Positions 32,836 through 43,680 of a DNA stretch of 64,000 nt are shown one piece after another (the first letter of the stretch is position 1; every line of letters begins with the position of its first letter). The notes below the pieces were generated by a model. It did not search any database, was not told where the DNA came from, and saw nothing but the letters and a program-made list of their open reading frames with translations. Made by a program: the position numbers and the translations under genes. Location: NCBI RefSeq assembly GCF_021213805.1, contig NZ_JAJQJI010000002.1, positions 310,001 to 374,000 of the forward strand, written 5' to 3'. Origin of the DNA: Mycobacterium sp. MYCO198283. GTDB lineage: Bacteria > Actinomycetota > Actinomycetes > Mycobacteriales > Mycobacteriaceae.

Positions 32836-34175
32836 ACCACGCCGGCATCGCGGTGCGGGTGGCCGCGGCGACGCTGTTGGCCACGAGCTGGCAGCTCGCG
32901 GCCGCACCGCCGGTCGCCGCCATCGCTCCGCCCCGGGCGGACGACCGGTTCCTGCCCGCCGCCGCGGCACCCGCCCCACCGGAGCGCACCCAGCAGCGAC
33001 ACGACTGCGCGAGGTTGCGGCTGCGCGCCGAGCGGCGTGCGGTGAACAGCACGGCGGCAACGGGATACGACCTGCCGTCGATCTGGCGGTTGACGCGCGG
33101 AGCGGGACAGCGGGTGGCGGTGATCGACACCGGCGTCGCCCCGCATCCCCGCCTGCCGCGCCTGCGGCCCGGCGGTGACTACGTGTCCGACGGCGACGGG
33201 CTCGACGATTGCGACGGTCACGGCACCCTGGTCGCCGGGCTGATCGCCGCGCAACCGGCGCCCGGCGACGGGTTCAGCGGCGTGGCGCCGGACGCGGAGG
33301 TCCTCTCGATCCGGCAGTCGAGCGGGATGTTCGGCGCCGCTTCGGGTGCCGAACCCGGATACGGCGACGTCGACACGATGGCGGCGGCGGTGCGGACGGC
33401 CGCGGACCTCGGGGCGACCGTCATCAACATCTCGTCGGTGGCCTGCCAGCCGGTCGACGCCGAATTCGACGACCGCGCGCTGGGCGCGGCGGTCGCCTAC
33501 GCCGTCGACGTGAAGGACGCGGTGGTGGTCACCGCCGCCGGCAACGCCGGCAGCACCACCTGCCCCGAGCAGAATCCCGCCGGTGATCCGGCCGCCGCGG
33601 GCCGACCGCAGTGGGACACCGTCGCCGTGGCGGTGACACCGGCCTGGTACGACGAGTACGTGCTGGCCGTGGGGTCGCTGTCGGCACAGGGCACGCCGTC
33701 GGCGTTCACCATGACGGGCCCCTGGGTCGACGTCGCGGCGCCCGGCGAAGGCGTCGTGTCACTCGATCCGGGAGGCACCGGGCTGGCCGACGTCATGACG
33801 GCCGACGACGGCGAGCGTCCCATCGTGGGCACCAGCTTCGCCGCGCCGCTGGTGACCGGGGTCGTCGCGCTGGTGCGCTCCCGCTTCCCCAGCCTGTCGG
33901 CGCGCGAGGTGATGTCGCGCATCGAGCACACCGCGGTCGCGCCGGCGGGCGGCTGGACACCGGCGGTGGGACATGGCCGCGTGGACGCCGGCGCGGCGGT
34001 CAGCGACGTCGCCGCCGGCGCATCGGCGCCCGCGGTCGCCGGACCCGTCGTCGTCGACCGGCCCGCGGCGAGTGCCGACCGCGCCGGCAGGCACGCGCTC
34101 GTCGGCGTCGGCGTCTGCCTGGCCGTGACGGCCGGGATCGTCGTCGCCGCCGGGTCAGCGCGCCGGTTGCGGTAG
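32832..34175 (+). CDS. mycP4: ESX-4 mycosin protease MycP4
   Basis: MycP4 is a membrane-anchored subtilisin that stabilises the ESX complex. The 447-residue protein has an N-terminal signal region (about 1-30) and the catalytic triad Asp99 (VIDTGV), His130 (DGHGTLVAG) and Ser335 (GTSFAAPLVTG). A C-terminal membrane anchor (VGVGVCLAVTAGIVVAAG) ends in the basic tail ARRLR. The GTG start overlaps the eccD4 stop. Its 3' end overlaps convergent eccB4 by 21 bases. Confidence 0.94.
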   Translation: MNHAGIAVRVAAATLLATSWQLAAAPPVAAIAPPRADDRFLPAAAAPAPPERTQQRHDCARLRLRAERRAVNSTAATGYDLPSIWRLTRGAGQRVAVIDTGVAPHPRLPRLRPGGDYVSDGDGLDDCDGHGTLVAGLIAAQPAPGDGFSGVAPDAEVLSIRQSSGMFGAASGAEPGYGDVDTMAAAVRTAADLGATVINISSVACQPVDAEFDDRALGAAVAYAVDVKDAVVVTAAGNAGSTTCPEQNPAGDPAAAGRPQWDTVAVAVTPAWYDEYVLAVGSLSAQGTPSAFTMTGPWVDVAAPGEGVVSLDPGGTGLADVMTADDGERPIVGTSFAAPLVTGVVALVRSRFPSLSAREVMSRIEHTAVAPAGGWTPAVGHGRVDAGAAVSDVAAGASAPAVAGPVVVDRPAASADRAGRHALVGVGVCLAVTAGIVVAAGSARRLR

Positions 34176-35543
34176 CGGCACCGCCCCGCGGTCGACGCCC
34201 ACGGCGTCGTGGGCGAGCAGGGCGGCGCCCCGGCTCAGCTCGGGTCCCGCCGGCAGCAGCTTGAGCAGCGGCCACGGCGCGGCGACCGGTTCGGCGGGCA
34301 GCCCCAGCATCGCGGCGGTCGCCTGGTCGGGGACGCCGAACCGGACGCCGGTGTCGGTCACGACCTGCAGCGGCCCGGAGTCGACGGCGGCGCGGGCGTA
34401 CACCGAGCGGCCGGGCGGCAGGTACGCGGCGTCGGCGGCCGGTCCGGGGCCGTCCGCCTGGGCGAGCGCGACCGCGGCGCGCCCGGCCGGCAGCGGAAGC
34501 CGTGGTGCGACGGCGATGTCGGCGGGCCCGTCCGCCGCCGTCCAGGTGACGCACAGCGCGGCGCCGTCGACGGGCCGCGTCGCCGTCGTGGGGTAGGCGT
34601 CGACCGCGACGCCGTGGACGAGCGGTATGCGTGCCAGCACGTCGGGCGCCACCTCGACGGCGTCGGGCGTACCGCGGGAGTCCGCGGCGCGCAGCAGATC
34701 CGCCGCCACGCGGGAGACCGGTTGCACGCCGTCGGCCAGCACCACGGCGTACTCGTCACCGCCGGTTCGGCGGACGCGCAGCACCGTTCCGACCGGCAGT
34801 GCGGACAGGCCGGCGGGACCGGGACGTCCGGCACCCGGCACGGCCGGGGTGGTGATCGGCGGCTGCTCCGGCACCGCGTTGAGCAGTGCCGCGGACACCG
34901 GCCGCGGCGCCACGCCGTCCAGCTGCAGGATGCGCGTCACCGCGGAGTCGGTCAGGTCGACCCGGGCGCGCCGGCCGTCGTAGAGCAGATAGGCGGCACG
35001 TCCGCTGCTCACCAGCACCGGCCCGTCACCGGCGGCGGGCCGCTCGCCGCCGGCCAGCACCGTCGTGCCGACGACGGCCGCGGGCGCACCGGCGACGACG
35101 TCGCAGACCGACCACGGCCCGGCGTCGGTGGACGTCGTCAGCACGTCCGGGGCACCCGGGATGCCGAGCAGCGCGCCGCGGGTCGTGTCGGCGAGCGCAT
35201 CCCCGCGCACCGCGGCCGGCGTGTCGGGACGCCCGGCCACGAGCCGTGCCGACGCCAGGTTCAGCACCGGGTGCACGGCCGCGCCGACCCGCACGTAGAG
35301 CGCGCCGGTGCTCCGGTCCAGCAGGATCGGGTGATCGGTGAGCTCACCGCGCGGCCGGACGACGGCGAACGCGGTGCAGCCGAGCAGCCCGACGGTCGCC
35401 AGGGCCGCACCCACCGCCAGTGCGCGCGAATGGCCGCGGTCGTCGGCGGCGTGCGGATCGTCGCGCAGCAGCGCCGTGCGGAGCCGCCGCATCAGGAAGC
35501 GGTGACCGCTCACCTGCAGCGGCGTCGTCGGTTGTCGTGCCAC
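34155..35543 (-). CDS. eccB4: ESX-4 membrane protein EccB4
   Basis: EccB spans the membrane once and builds the periplasmic part of the ESX complex. The 462-residue protein starts ARQPTTPLQVSGHRFLMRRL, typical of EccB. It has one membrane segment (ALAVGAALATVGLLGCTAFAV, about 41-61) and a long Ala/Val-rich periplasmic domain with repeats. The GTG follows a GGGGGGAT ribosome site. A TAGGGT -10-like box lies upstream. It forms a separate convergent unit with mycP4. Confidence 0.92.
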   Translation of the reverse strand: MARQPTTPLQVSGHRFLMRRLRTALLRDDPHAADDRGHSRALAVGAALATVGLLGCTAFAVVRPRGELTDHPILLDRSTGALYVRVGAAVHPVLNLASARLVAGRPDTPAAVRGDALADTTRGALLGIPGAPDVLTTSTDAGPWSVCDVVAGAPAAVVGTTVLAGGERPAAGDGPVLVSSGRAAYLLYDGRRARVDLTDSAVTRILQLDGVAPRPVSAALLNAVPEQPPITTPAVPGAGRPGPAGLSALPVGTVLRVRRTGGDEYAVVLADGVQPVSRVAADLLRAADSRGTPDAVEVAPDVLARIPLVHGVAVDAYPTTATRPVDGAALCVTWTAADGPADIAVAPRLPLPAGRAAVALAQADGPGPAADAAYLPPGRSVYARAAVDSGPLQVVTDTGVRFGVPDQATAAMLGLPAEPVAAPWPLLKLLPAGPELSRGAALLAHDAVGVDRGAVPLPQPAR

Positions 35544-35608
35544 AGATCCCCCCGAATCCGGCCCTGACACGACCCTAACGTGGGGACGCGGCCGCACCGC
35601 GCGGCAAT

Positions 35609-36169
35609 TCAGCTGTCGCCGGTGGCCGCCCGCCGCTCGCGGTAGGCGGCCACGTGCTGGCGGTTCCCGCAGTTGCCGGTGTCGCAGAAGATGCGCGAGC
35701 GGTTGCGCGACAGGTCGAGCAGCACCGCCTCGCAGTCGGGCGCCGCGCAGATCTTCAGCCGGCGCAGCTCGCCCGCGCGGATGAGGTCGGCCAGCGCCAT
35801 GGCCAACTCGGCGCCCATGCGCTGGGCCAGCGGGTCGTGTGCCGAGGCCAGGTGCAGATGCCACTCGGGCATCTCGGGGTGACGGGTGAGCCACGGCGAG
35901 GCGTGGGTGTCGGCCAGCAGCGCGTTGACCTGCTCGACCGCGCGTTCCTCGTCGTCGGCGCTCGCCCAGATGCGGCCGAGCCGGCCGCGCAGCGCCTGCA
36001 CGGCCGCCAGCTCGGCGTCGTCGCGGTCGCGCCGGCCGGTCCAGCCCCAGCCGTCGAGGTAGTCGCCGAGCTGTTCGGTGTCGCCGAGCTGCTCACCGTC
36101 GATGCGGTCGGTGTTGATCAGCGCTGCGGCGGCCCGCAACGTGAGCTCGGTGTCATGACTGAAAAGCAT
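35609..36169 (-). CDS. CGNR zinc-finger transcriptional regulator
   Basis: The 186-residue protein ends in the CGNR zinc finger: ICAAPDCEAVLLD and then FCDTGNCGNRQHVAAYRERR, the DNA-binding part. The N-terminal ABATE-like domain is a ligand-binding stress-type module. The ATG is at 36167-36169. It is divergent from the EamA exporter with about 75 bases between starts, so it probably controls that gene. Confidence 0.88.
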   Translation of the reverse strand: MLFSHDTELTLRAAAALINTDRIDGEQLGDTEQLGDYLDGWGWTGRRDRDDAELAAVQALRGRLGRIWASADDEERAVEQVNALLADTHASPWLTRHPEMPEWHLHLASAHDPLAQRMGAELAMALADLIRAGELRRLKICAAPDCEAVLLDLSRNRSRIFCDTGNCGNRQHVAAYRERRAATGDS

Positions 36170-36244
36170 TTGACTCCTGACTTTACCGGTCGCTAGCGTG
36201 GCGTCAGTACCAAAACTATTTTTGCTCATGACAGGAGGTGTGAT

Positions 36245-37237
36245 GTGGCGGGTCACCGGTTCCGCGTCGGGCTGGCCTTCGCGCTGACGTCGGCGCTGGC
36301 GTTCGGCTTCTCCGGCCCCTTCGCCAAGGCGCTGATCACCGCCGGCTGGACCCCGACCGCCGCCGTCACCGCCCGGCTCGCGGCCGGCGCGCTGCTCATG
36401 GCCGTGTTCGCAACAGTCGTCCGCCGCCGCTGGTGGCGGGAGGCGGCGACGCACGGCCGCACCGTCGTGATGTACGGCGTCGCCCCGATCGCCGGGGCGC
36501 AGGTCTGCTACTACAACGCCGTCGCCCACCTGCCCGTCGGCATCGCGCTGCTGCTCGAATACCTCGCGCCGGTGCTCGTCGTCGCCTACCTGTGGCTGAC
36601 CACGCGCCACCGGCCCGCCACCCTCACGCTCGCCGGTGCGGCGCTGGCGGTGGCCGGCATCGCCCTGGTGCTCGACGTCATCGGCGGCGCGGGCACAGGC
36701 CGGATCGATCCGGTCGGCGTGGTGTGGGGGCTCGGCGCGGCGGTGTGCGCGGCCTGCTACTTCCTGCTCTCGGAGCGGGCGGCCGGCGCGCCCGACGGCG
36801 GGTTGCATCCGATCACGCTGGCCACCGGCGGGCTGATCGTCGGCGCTGCCGTCGCCGGTTCGCTGGGCGCGCTCGGCGTGCTGCCGATGCGCTTCACCGC
36901 CCACGACACCGTCGTCGCCGGGTACACGACCTCCCCGGCAGTGCCGGTCGCCGCGCTGGCCGTCGTGGCGACGGCGGTCGCCTACACGCTCGGCATCGTG
37001 GGCATCGCGCGGCTGCGGCCCGGGTTCGCGTCGCTGGTCGGCTTGAGCGAGGTGCTGTTCGCCGTCCTGGCGGCCTGGGTCCTGCTCGGCGAGGGCATCA
37101 CCGCGACGCAGGCCGCCGGCGGGCTGGTGGTGCTCGGCGGGCTCGCACTGGCGCGCATCGGCGACCGCTCCGACCAGTCGGCGGCCACCCCGGAACTCCC
37201 GGACACCGACGCGGTCGACGCCGCGGCGTGTCGCTGA
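36245..37237 (+). CDS. EamA/DMT-family transporter
   Basis: The 330-residue membrane protein has ten hydrophobic segments in two EamA repeats (AFALTSALAFGFSGPFAKAL, SEVLFAVLAAWVLLGEGI), typical of drug/metabolite exporters of the RhaT/YdcZ type. GTG start after GGAGGTG. It is divergently paired with the CGNR regulator. The exported compound is unknown. This pair lies between eccB4 and the cutinases, where M. tuberculosis has none. Confidence 0.87.
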   Translation: MAGHRFRVGLAFALTSALAFGFSGPFAKALITAGWTPTAAVTARLAAGALLMAVFATVVRRRWWREAATHGRTVVMYGVAPIAGAQVCYYNAVAHLPVGIALLLEYLAPVLVVAYLWLTTRHRPATLTLAGAALAVAGIALVLDVIGGAGTGRIDPVGVVWGLGAAVCAACYFLLSERAAGAPDGGLHPITLATGGLIVGAAVAGSLGALGVLPMRFTAHDTVVAGYTTSPAVPVAALAVVATAVAYTLGIVGIARLRPGFASLVGLSEVLFAVLAAWVLLGEGITATQAAGGLVVLGGLALARIGDRSDQSAATPELPDTDAVDAAACR

Positions 37238-37274
37238 CGCCCGCCGCGATTCGGGTTCGCCGCGGTCGGCGTGT

Positions 37275-37280
37275 GAGGAT
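37275..37280 (+). promoter_or_regulatory. -10 region of the first cutinase gene
   Basis: GAGGAT followed by GTGCTCCC and the ATG closely matches TAGGAT-CTGCTC-ATG of the second cutinase, so both paralogs share a promoter that would give leaderless or nearly leaderless mRNA. Confidence 0.4.
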
Positions 37281-37288
37281 GTGCTCCC

Positions 37289-37987
37289 ATGAGCGAGGTC
37301 GCTGGTTTTCCGGGTGAGCAGACGCCGCCGCGGGCGGGTCTCCGGCTGCTGACGGCGCTGCTCACCACCACCGTGGCCGGCGCCGCGCTCGTCGCCGTCG
37401 TCGCCGCGCCGCGGGCCGCGGCGGCACCCTGTCCCGACGTCGAGGTGGTGTTCGCGCGCGGCACCGCAGAACCCGCCGGCCCCGGCCGCGTCGGCGAGGC
37501 GTTTGCGGCGGCACTGCGGAACACCCTCGGCGGCCGCACCGTCGAGCTCTACGGCGTCGAGTACCCGGCGTCCTACGACTTCCTGACCACCGCAGCCGGC
37601 GCCACCGACGCCAGCGCCCGCATCGCCGCCACCACCGCGGCGTGCCCGGGCACCCGCTTCGTGCTCGGCGGGTACTCGCAGGGCGCGGCGGTGGTCGACA
37701 TGCTGGCCGGTGTGCCGCCGCTCGGCGACAAGGTCGGCACCATCGGGTCGGCGCCGCCGCTGGCCGCTGCTGCCGCCGCCAAGATCTCGGCCGCCGCGGT
37801 GTTCGGTAACCCGTCGACCAAGTTCGGCGCACCGATCAACACCACGGGCCTGTTCGCCGGCCGGGGCGTCGACCTGTGCAACGACGGCGACCCGATCTGC
37901 TCGGACGGCCGAAACCCGTTCGCGCACCGCAGCTACGAAGGCGAGCCCGCGGCGCAGGCGGCCGGCTTCGTCGCCGCCCTGGTCTGA
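37289..37987 (+). CDS. secreted cutinase-family esterase (Rv3451-like)
   Basis: Cutinases are serine esterases that act on lipids outside the cell. The 232-residue precursor has a signal segment (LLTALLTTTVAGAALVAVVAA) ending near APRAAAA, about residue 47. The mature enzyme has the nucleophile in FVLGGYSQGAAV and a C-terminal Asp and His in CNDGDPICSDGRNPFAHRSY. Cysteines are placed for the usual two disulfides. It is the first of two tandem cutinases next to truA, matching cut3/cut4 position. Confidence 0.9.
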   Translation: MSEVAGFPGEQTPPRAGLRLLTALLTTTVAGAALVAVVAAPRAAAAPCPDVEVVFARGTAEPAGPGRVGEAFAAALRNTLGGRTVELYGVEYPASYDFLTTAAGATDASARIAATTAACPGTRFVLGGYSQGAAVVDMLAGVPPLGDKVGTIGSAPPLAAAAAAKISAAAVFGNPSTKFGAPINTTGLFAGRGVDLCNDGDPICSDGRNPFAHRSYEGEPAAQAAGFVAALV

Positions 37988-38064
37988 CGCCCGCCGCGAC
38001 TGGTACGGCCGCACCACTGCTCGGGCCGTGAGCCGTACCCCACCTGCGGTGTTGAGTGAAGGCT

Positions 38065-38070
38065 TAGGAT
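38065..38070 (+). promoter_or_regulatory. -10 box of the second cutinase gene
   Basis: TAGGAT ends six bases before the ATG at 38077, so the transcript is probably leaderless. Confidence 0.5.
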
Positions 38071-38076
38071 CTGCTC

Positions 38077-38766
38077 ATGCCCTTCGCGGTCCGTGCCCTC
38101 CATCGGTCGACCGGCGTGGCGCTCGCGGCGGTCTTCGCGCTCGGCCTCGTCGCCGTGTCGATCGCCGCCCCGGCGCCGCGCACCCTGCCCACCGCGTCCG
38201 CCGCGCCCTGCCCGCAAGCCGAGCTGATCTTCGCGCGCGGCCGCATCGAGCCCGCCGGACCCGGCCGCATCGGCAACGCCTTGCTCAGCGCACTGCGCAG
38301 CAAGACCGGGAAGAACATCTCGCTCTACGCGGTGAACTACCCCGCTGACACCGAGATCGACATCGGCGCCAACGACATGAGCTCCCGCATCCAGGACATG
38401 GCGGGCCGCTGCCCCGACACCCGGCTGGTGCTCGGCGGCTACTCCCTGGGCGCCGCGGTCACCGACGTCGTGCTCGCCGCCCCGATCGCGGCGTTCGGCT
38501 TCGACAAGCCGCTGCCGCCGGGCACCGACAACCACATCGCCGCGGTCGCCCTGTTCGGCAACGGCTCCGCGTGGGCGGGACCGATCAGCACCTTCAGCCC
38601 GCTCTACAGCGAGCGGACCATCGAGCTGTGCCACGGCGCCGACCCGGTCTGCAACCCGGCCGATCCCAACACCTGGAGCGACAACTGGGGTGACCACGCC
38701 GCGAACGCCTACATCAACGCCGGCATGGTCAATCAGGCGGCCGACTTCATCGCGCCGCGGATCTGA
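38077..38766 (+). CDS. secreted cutinase-family esterase (Rv3452-like)
   Basis: The 229-residue precursor has a signal peptide (VALAAVFALGLVAVSIAA) cleaved near PTASA, about residue 42. The nucleophile lies in LVLGGYSLGAAV, and the catalytic Asp/His pair in HGADPVCNPADPNTW followed by NWGDHAANAY. It is about as long as its neighbour and diverged mainly in the N-terminus. The gene lies 90 bases after the first cutinase with its own leaderless-type promoter, so the two are separately transcribed paralogs. Confidence 0.9.
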   Translation: MPFAVRALHRSTGVALAAVFALGLVAVSIAAPAPRTLPTASAAPCPQAELIFARGRIEPAGPGRIGNALLSALRSKTGKNISLYAVNYPADTEIDIGANDMSSRIQDMAGRCPDTRLVLGGYSLGAAVTDVVLAAPIAAFGFDKPLPPGTDNHIAAVALFGNGSAWAGPISTFSPLYSERTIELCHGADPVCNPADPNTWSDNWGDHAANAYINAGMVNQAADFIAPRI

Positions 38767-38773
38767 AGCGGGG

Positions 38774-39640
38774 TCAGCGCACCCGTAGGTCGCGGGTGAC
38801 GACGGCGCGCGCCGCGAGCTGCTCGTCGGGCGGATAGTCGACGCCCACCAGCGTCAACCCGCGTGCCGGCGCCGCCGCGAAACCGCTCGAGCGGCGGGTC
38901 GCGGTCAGCAGCCCGGCGCACCACGCCACCGACCGCCGGCCCTCCCCCACGGCCAAGACGGCGCCCACCAGCGAGCGCACCATCGACCAGCAGAACGCGT
39001 CCGCGGTGACGTGAGCGGTCAACCGGTCGCCGTCGCTCACCCAGTCGAAGCGCTGCAGATCGCGGATGGTGGTGGCGCCGTCGCGGTGCCGGCAGAACGC
39101 GGCGAAGTCGTGCAGGCCGAGCAGCTGCGCCGACGCCTGCGCCATCGCGTCGACGTCCAGCGGGCGCGGCCACGCCACGAGGACGTGCCGCTCGACCGGA
39201 TCGGCGCCGTAGGGCGCGCGGGTCAGCCGGTACTCGTAGTGGCGGCGCAGCGCCGAAAACCGGGCGTCGAACTCCGCCGGCACCCGCCTGATCGCGGTCA
39301 CCCGGACGTCCGCCGGCAGCAGGCGCCCCAGCCTGCGCACCAGCGGGCCGAACTCGTCGTCGTCGGGGCGGCGCGTCCGCGGCTGGGCCAGCGGCAGCGC
39401 GTCCGCCGGCACGTCGACGTGCGCGACCTGACCGCCGGCGTGCACCCCGCTGTCGGTGCGGCCCGCCGCGAACACCTGCAGCGGCAACCGAAACACCGTC
39501 GAGAGCCCCTCGGCGACCACGCCGGCGACCGTCCGCTGCCCCGCCTGCACCGCCCAGCCCGCGAAATCGGTGCCGTCGTAGGCGATGTCGAGCCGGAGAC
39601 GAACAAACCCGCCACCGGGAGCGGCGGCGGGTTCGTTCAT
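38774..39640 (-). CDS. truA: tRNA pseudouridine(38-40) synthase
   Basis: TruA makes pseudouridine in the anticodon stem-loop of many tRNAs. The 288-residue protein has the catalytic Asp63 in [11 protein letters not shown], the [15 protein letters not shown] start of the domain and [17 protein letters not shown] near the end. An in-frame ATG at 39640 gives a slightly long N-terminus. It follows rplQ as in other actinobacteria and converges with the cutinase gene. Confidence 0.95.
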   Translation of the reverse strand: MNEPAAAPGGGFVRLRLDIAYDGTDFAGWAVQAGQRTVAGVVAEGLSTVFRLPLQVFAAGRTDSGVHAGGQVAHVDVPADALPLAQPRTRRPDDDEFGPLVRRLGRLLPADVRVTAIRRVPAEFDARFSALRRHYEYRLTRAPYGADPVERHVLVAWPRPLDVDAMAQASAQLLGLHDFAAFCRHRDGATTIRDLQRFDWVSDGDRLTAHVTADAFCWSMVRSLVGAVLAVGEGRRSVAWCAGLLTATRRSSGFAAAPARGLTLVGVDYPPDEQLAARAVVTRDLRVR

Positions 39641-39647
39641 GACAGCG

Positions 39648-40265
39648 TCAGGACGTGGCGTCGTCGGCCCCGGACTCGGTGGCGTCGTCGTCGGCGACCG
39701 CCTCGGTCTCGACCGTCTCGGTCTGCGAATCGCTTGCGGTCTCGTCGGCTGCCGTCGTGTCGTCCTCGGCCGAGGCCTCGTCGGTCGGCCCGTCGGCCGC
39801 TTCCGGCTCCACCGCGGCCTGCGGCGCAGCCGCCGCGGCGACCTTCTGCGGCGCCGCGGTGGCCGCCCCGCCGCTGCGGCGCGCGCGGTCGGCCTCCGAC
39901 GTCACCGTCTTCTCCTGCACCAGCTCGATCACCGCCATGGGCGCGTTGTCGCCCTTGCGGTTCTCGACCTTGATGATGCGGGTGTAGCCGCCGTTGCGGT
40001 CGGCGTAGAACGGCCCGATCTCCGCGAACAGCGTGTGGACGACGTCCTTGTCGCGGATCTTCTTCATCACCTCGCGCCGGTTGTGCAGCGTGCCCTTCTT
40101 GGCGTGGGTGATGAGCTTCTCGGCGTACGGCCGCAACGCCCGCGCCTTGGGCTCGGTGGTCCTGATCCGGCCGTGCTCGAACAGCGACGTGGCGAGGTTG
40201 GCCAGGATCGCCTTCTGGTGCGAGGACGACCCGCCGAGACGAGGCCCCTTGGTGGGTTTGGGCAT
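39648..40265 (-). CDS. rplQ: 50S ribosomal protein L17
   Basis: The first about 125 residues are a normal L17 ([53 protein letters not shown]). About 80 more residues, Ala/Glu/Thr-rich and acidic, follow. Such tails occur in mycobacterial L17 and are probably disordered. It is the last ribosomal gene of the rpsM-rpoA operon. Confidence 0.96.
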   Translation of the reverse strand: MPKPTKGPRLGGSSSHQKAILANLATSLFEHGRIRTTEPKARALRPYAEKLITHAKKGTLHNRREVMKKIRDKDVVHTLFAEIGPFYADRNGGYTRIIKVENRKGDNAPMAVIELVQEKTVTSEADRARRSGGAATAAPQKVAAAAAPQAAVEPEAADGPTDEASAEDDTTAADETASDSQTETVETEAVADDDATESGADDATS

Positions 40266-40323
40266 GGCGACTATCTCCTTGTGGGGCCGGTCCCCGTATC
40301 AGGTAGGACCGGGACTGTGCTGG

Positions 40324-42058
<1,735 letters not shown>

Positions 42059-42078
42059 GGTGGTGTTCCTCCCTCGAC

Positions 42079-42504
42079 CTAGACCCGGCGGCGCTTCGGC
42101 GGACGGCAACCGTTGTGCGGCTGCGGCGTGACGTCGGAGATGGCGCCGACCTCGAGTCCGGCGGCCTGCAGCGAACGGATCGCGGTCTCGCGGCCGGAGC
42201 CCGGACCCTTGACGAACACGTCGACCTTCTTCACGCCGTGCTCCTGGGCCTTGCGGGCGGCGTTCTCGGCGGCGAGCTGCGCGGCGAACGGCGTCGACTT
42301 ACGCGAGCCCTTGAAGCCCACGTGACCCGACGACGCCCACGCGATGACGTTGCCCTGCGGATCGGTGATCGACACGATCGTGTTGTTGAACGTGCTCTTG
42401 ATGTGCGCGGCGCCGTGCGGGACGTTCTTCTTCTCGCGCCGGCGGGCGGTCTTGCCACCGCGGCGGGCAGCCGCCGGCTGGCCGGCCTTCTTAGCTGGGG
42501 GCAT
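42079..42504 (-). CDS. rpsK: 30S ribosomal protein S11
   Basis: The 141-residue protein has [19 protein letters not shown], the [15 protein letters not shown] loop and the C-terminal [11 protein letters not shown] typical of S11 on the small-subunit platform. A basic N-terminal extension of about 25 residues is usual in mycobacteria. It ends 21 bases before rpsD starts. Confidence 0.98.
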   Translation of the reverse strand: MPPAKKAGQPAAARRGGKTARRREKKNVPHGAAHIKSTFNNTIVSITDPQGNVIAWASSGHVGFKGSRKSTPFAAQLAAENAARKAQEHGVKKVDVFVKGPGSGRETAIRSLQAAGLEVGAISDVTPQPHNGCRPPKRRRV

Positions 42505-42510
42505 CGTCGA

Positions 42511-42885
42511 TTACCTGGCCTTCTTCTTGCCGGCGATGGTGCGCTTGGGGCCCTTGCGGGTGCGCGCATTGGTCTTGGTCCGCTGGCCGCGCACCGGCAG
42601 GCCGCGGCGGTGGCGCAGCCCCTGGTAGCAGCCGATCTCGATCTTGCGGCGGATGTCGGCCTGCACCTCCCGGCGCAGGTCGCCCTCCACCTTGAGGCTG
42701 CCCTCGATGTAGTCGCGCAGCTGGGTCAGCTGATCATCGGTGAGATCGCGGCTGCGCTGGTCCTTGTCGATGCCGGTCGCGGCCAGGATTTCCTGCGACC
42801 GGGTACGGCCGACGCCGTAGATGTAGGTCAGAGCGATCTCCATGCGCTTGTCACGCGGGAGGTCGACGCCCATAAGTCGGGCCAT
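42511..42885 (-). CDS. rpsM: 30S ribosomal protein S13
   Basis: The 124-residue protein begins [20 protein letters not shown] and ends [19 protein letters not shown], as in other S13. It makes bridges to L5 and contacts tRNA from the subunit head. rpsK follows six bases on. The 198 bases upstream, to rpmJ, show no gene. Confidence 0.98.
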   Translation of the reverse strand: MARLMGVDLPRDKRMEIALTYIYGVGRTRSQEILAATGIDKDQRSRDLTDDQLTQLRDYIEGSLKVEGDLRREVQADIRRKIEIGCYQGLRHRRGLPVRGQRTKTNARTRKGPKRTIAGKKKAR

Positions 42886-43083
42886 GGGTGTGCCATTCCT
42901 TCTTCACTGGCGGAGGTCTGTTCCCAGTCCGTTCCCGGCGAACTGCGCACTGCCGGGGCCCGGCCTCCGATCCGGGCGTGGGTGAGCGGCGTATCCGATC
43001 ACTGGTACTGGGAGGTCATCATTCAGTTGTGCTGCGCGTCGAGCGGTCTGACTAGCCCTACCTTTGGGTCTTCGCGCGAGCGC

Positions 43084-43197
43084 TCATCCCTGCCGCTGCT
43101 TGTGACGCGGATCGGGGCAGATCACCATGACCCGCCCATGCCGGCGGATCACCCTGCACTTGTCACAGATGGGCTTGACGCTCGGGTTCACCTTCAC
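43084..43197 (-). CDS. rpmJ: 50S ribosomal protein L36
   Basis: This 37-residue zinc ribosomal protein reads [19 protein letters not shown] at the start and [13 protein letters not shown] at the end. Cys11, Cys14, Cys27 and His32 are the zinc ligands. It starts at GTG and lies 23 bases downstream of infA. The Cys-containing form implies growth with enough zinc. Confidence 0.97.
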   Translation of the reverse strand: MKVNPSVKPICDKCRVIRRHGRVMVICPDPRHKQRQG

Positions 43198-43220
43198 GGC
43201 TTACTCGGTCCTTCGTGTCG

Positions 43221-43442
43221 TTACTTGTAGCGGTAGACGATGCGGCCCCGGGACAGGTCGTAGGGGGAGAGCTCCACCACCACCCGGTCCTCGGGCAGGA
43301 TGCGGATGTAGTGCTGCCGCATCTTGCCGCTGATGTGCGCGAGAACCTTGTGGCCGTTCTCCAGCTCAATGCGGAACATCGCATTGGGCAGAGGCTCGAC
43401 CACCCGACCCTCGACCTCTATGGCGCCGTCTTTCTTGGCCAT
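43221..43442 (-). CDS. infA: translation initiation factor IF-1
   Basis: The 73-residue OB-fold protein starts [20 protein letters not shown] and contains [21 protein letters not shown]-1 occupies the A-site during initiation. It is the promoter-proximal gene of the infA-rpmJ-rpsM cluster. The upstream 238 bases to the divergent receiver gene hold GGGAAATTCCGGGAAATCC at about 43548-43566, a direct-repeat-like site of unknown role. Confidence 0.98.
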
Positions 43443-43680
43443 AAACTCTGCGAATCCTCCGCGGTTCGTGCTTGATTGATACTCGTCGGTACTGTCCTGG
43501 AGCCGGTACGGCCAAAGACGACCGACTGCAGAACGTGAACCGGCAGCGGGAAATTCCGGGAAATCCGTCGCTGGGCACGCAAAGCGTCGGCGGCGGAAGC
43601 CGCACCGTTGGTCCACCTTACCCGCACGGCGGCGCGGACCAAAATCGCTGCGACCGGCGGCGGGCGCATACTTGAAGGCG

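Noticed and set aside
35609..38017. An 802-codon minus-strand frame covering the EamA gene
   Set aside because: Only its last 187 codons are a real gene (the CGNR regulator). The rest is antisense to the transporter and the first cutinase.
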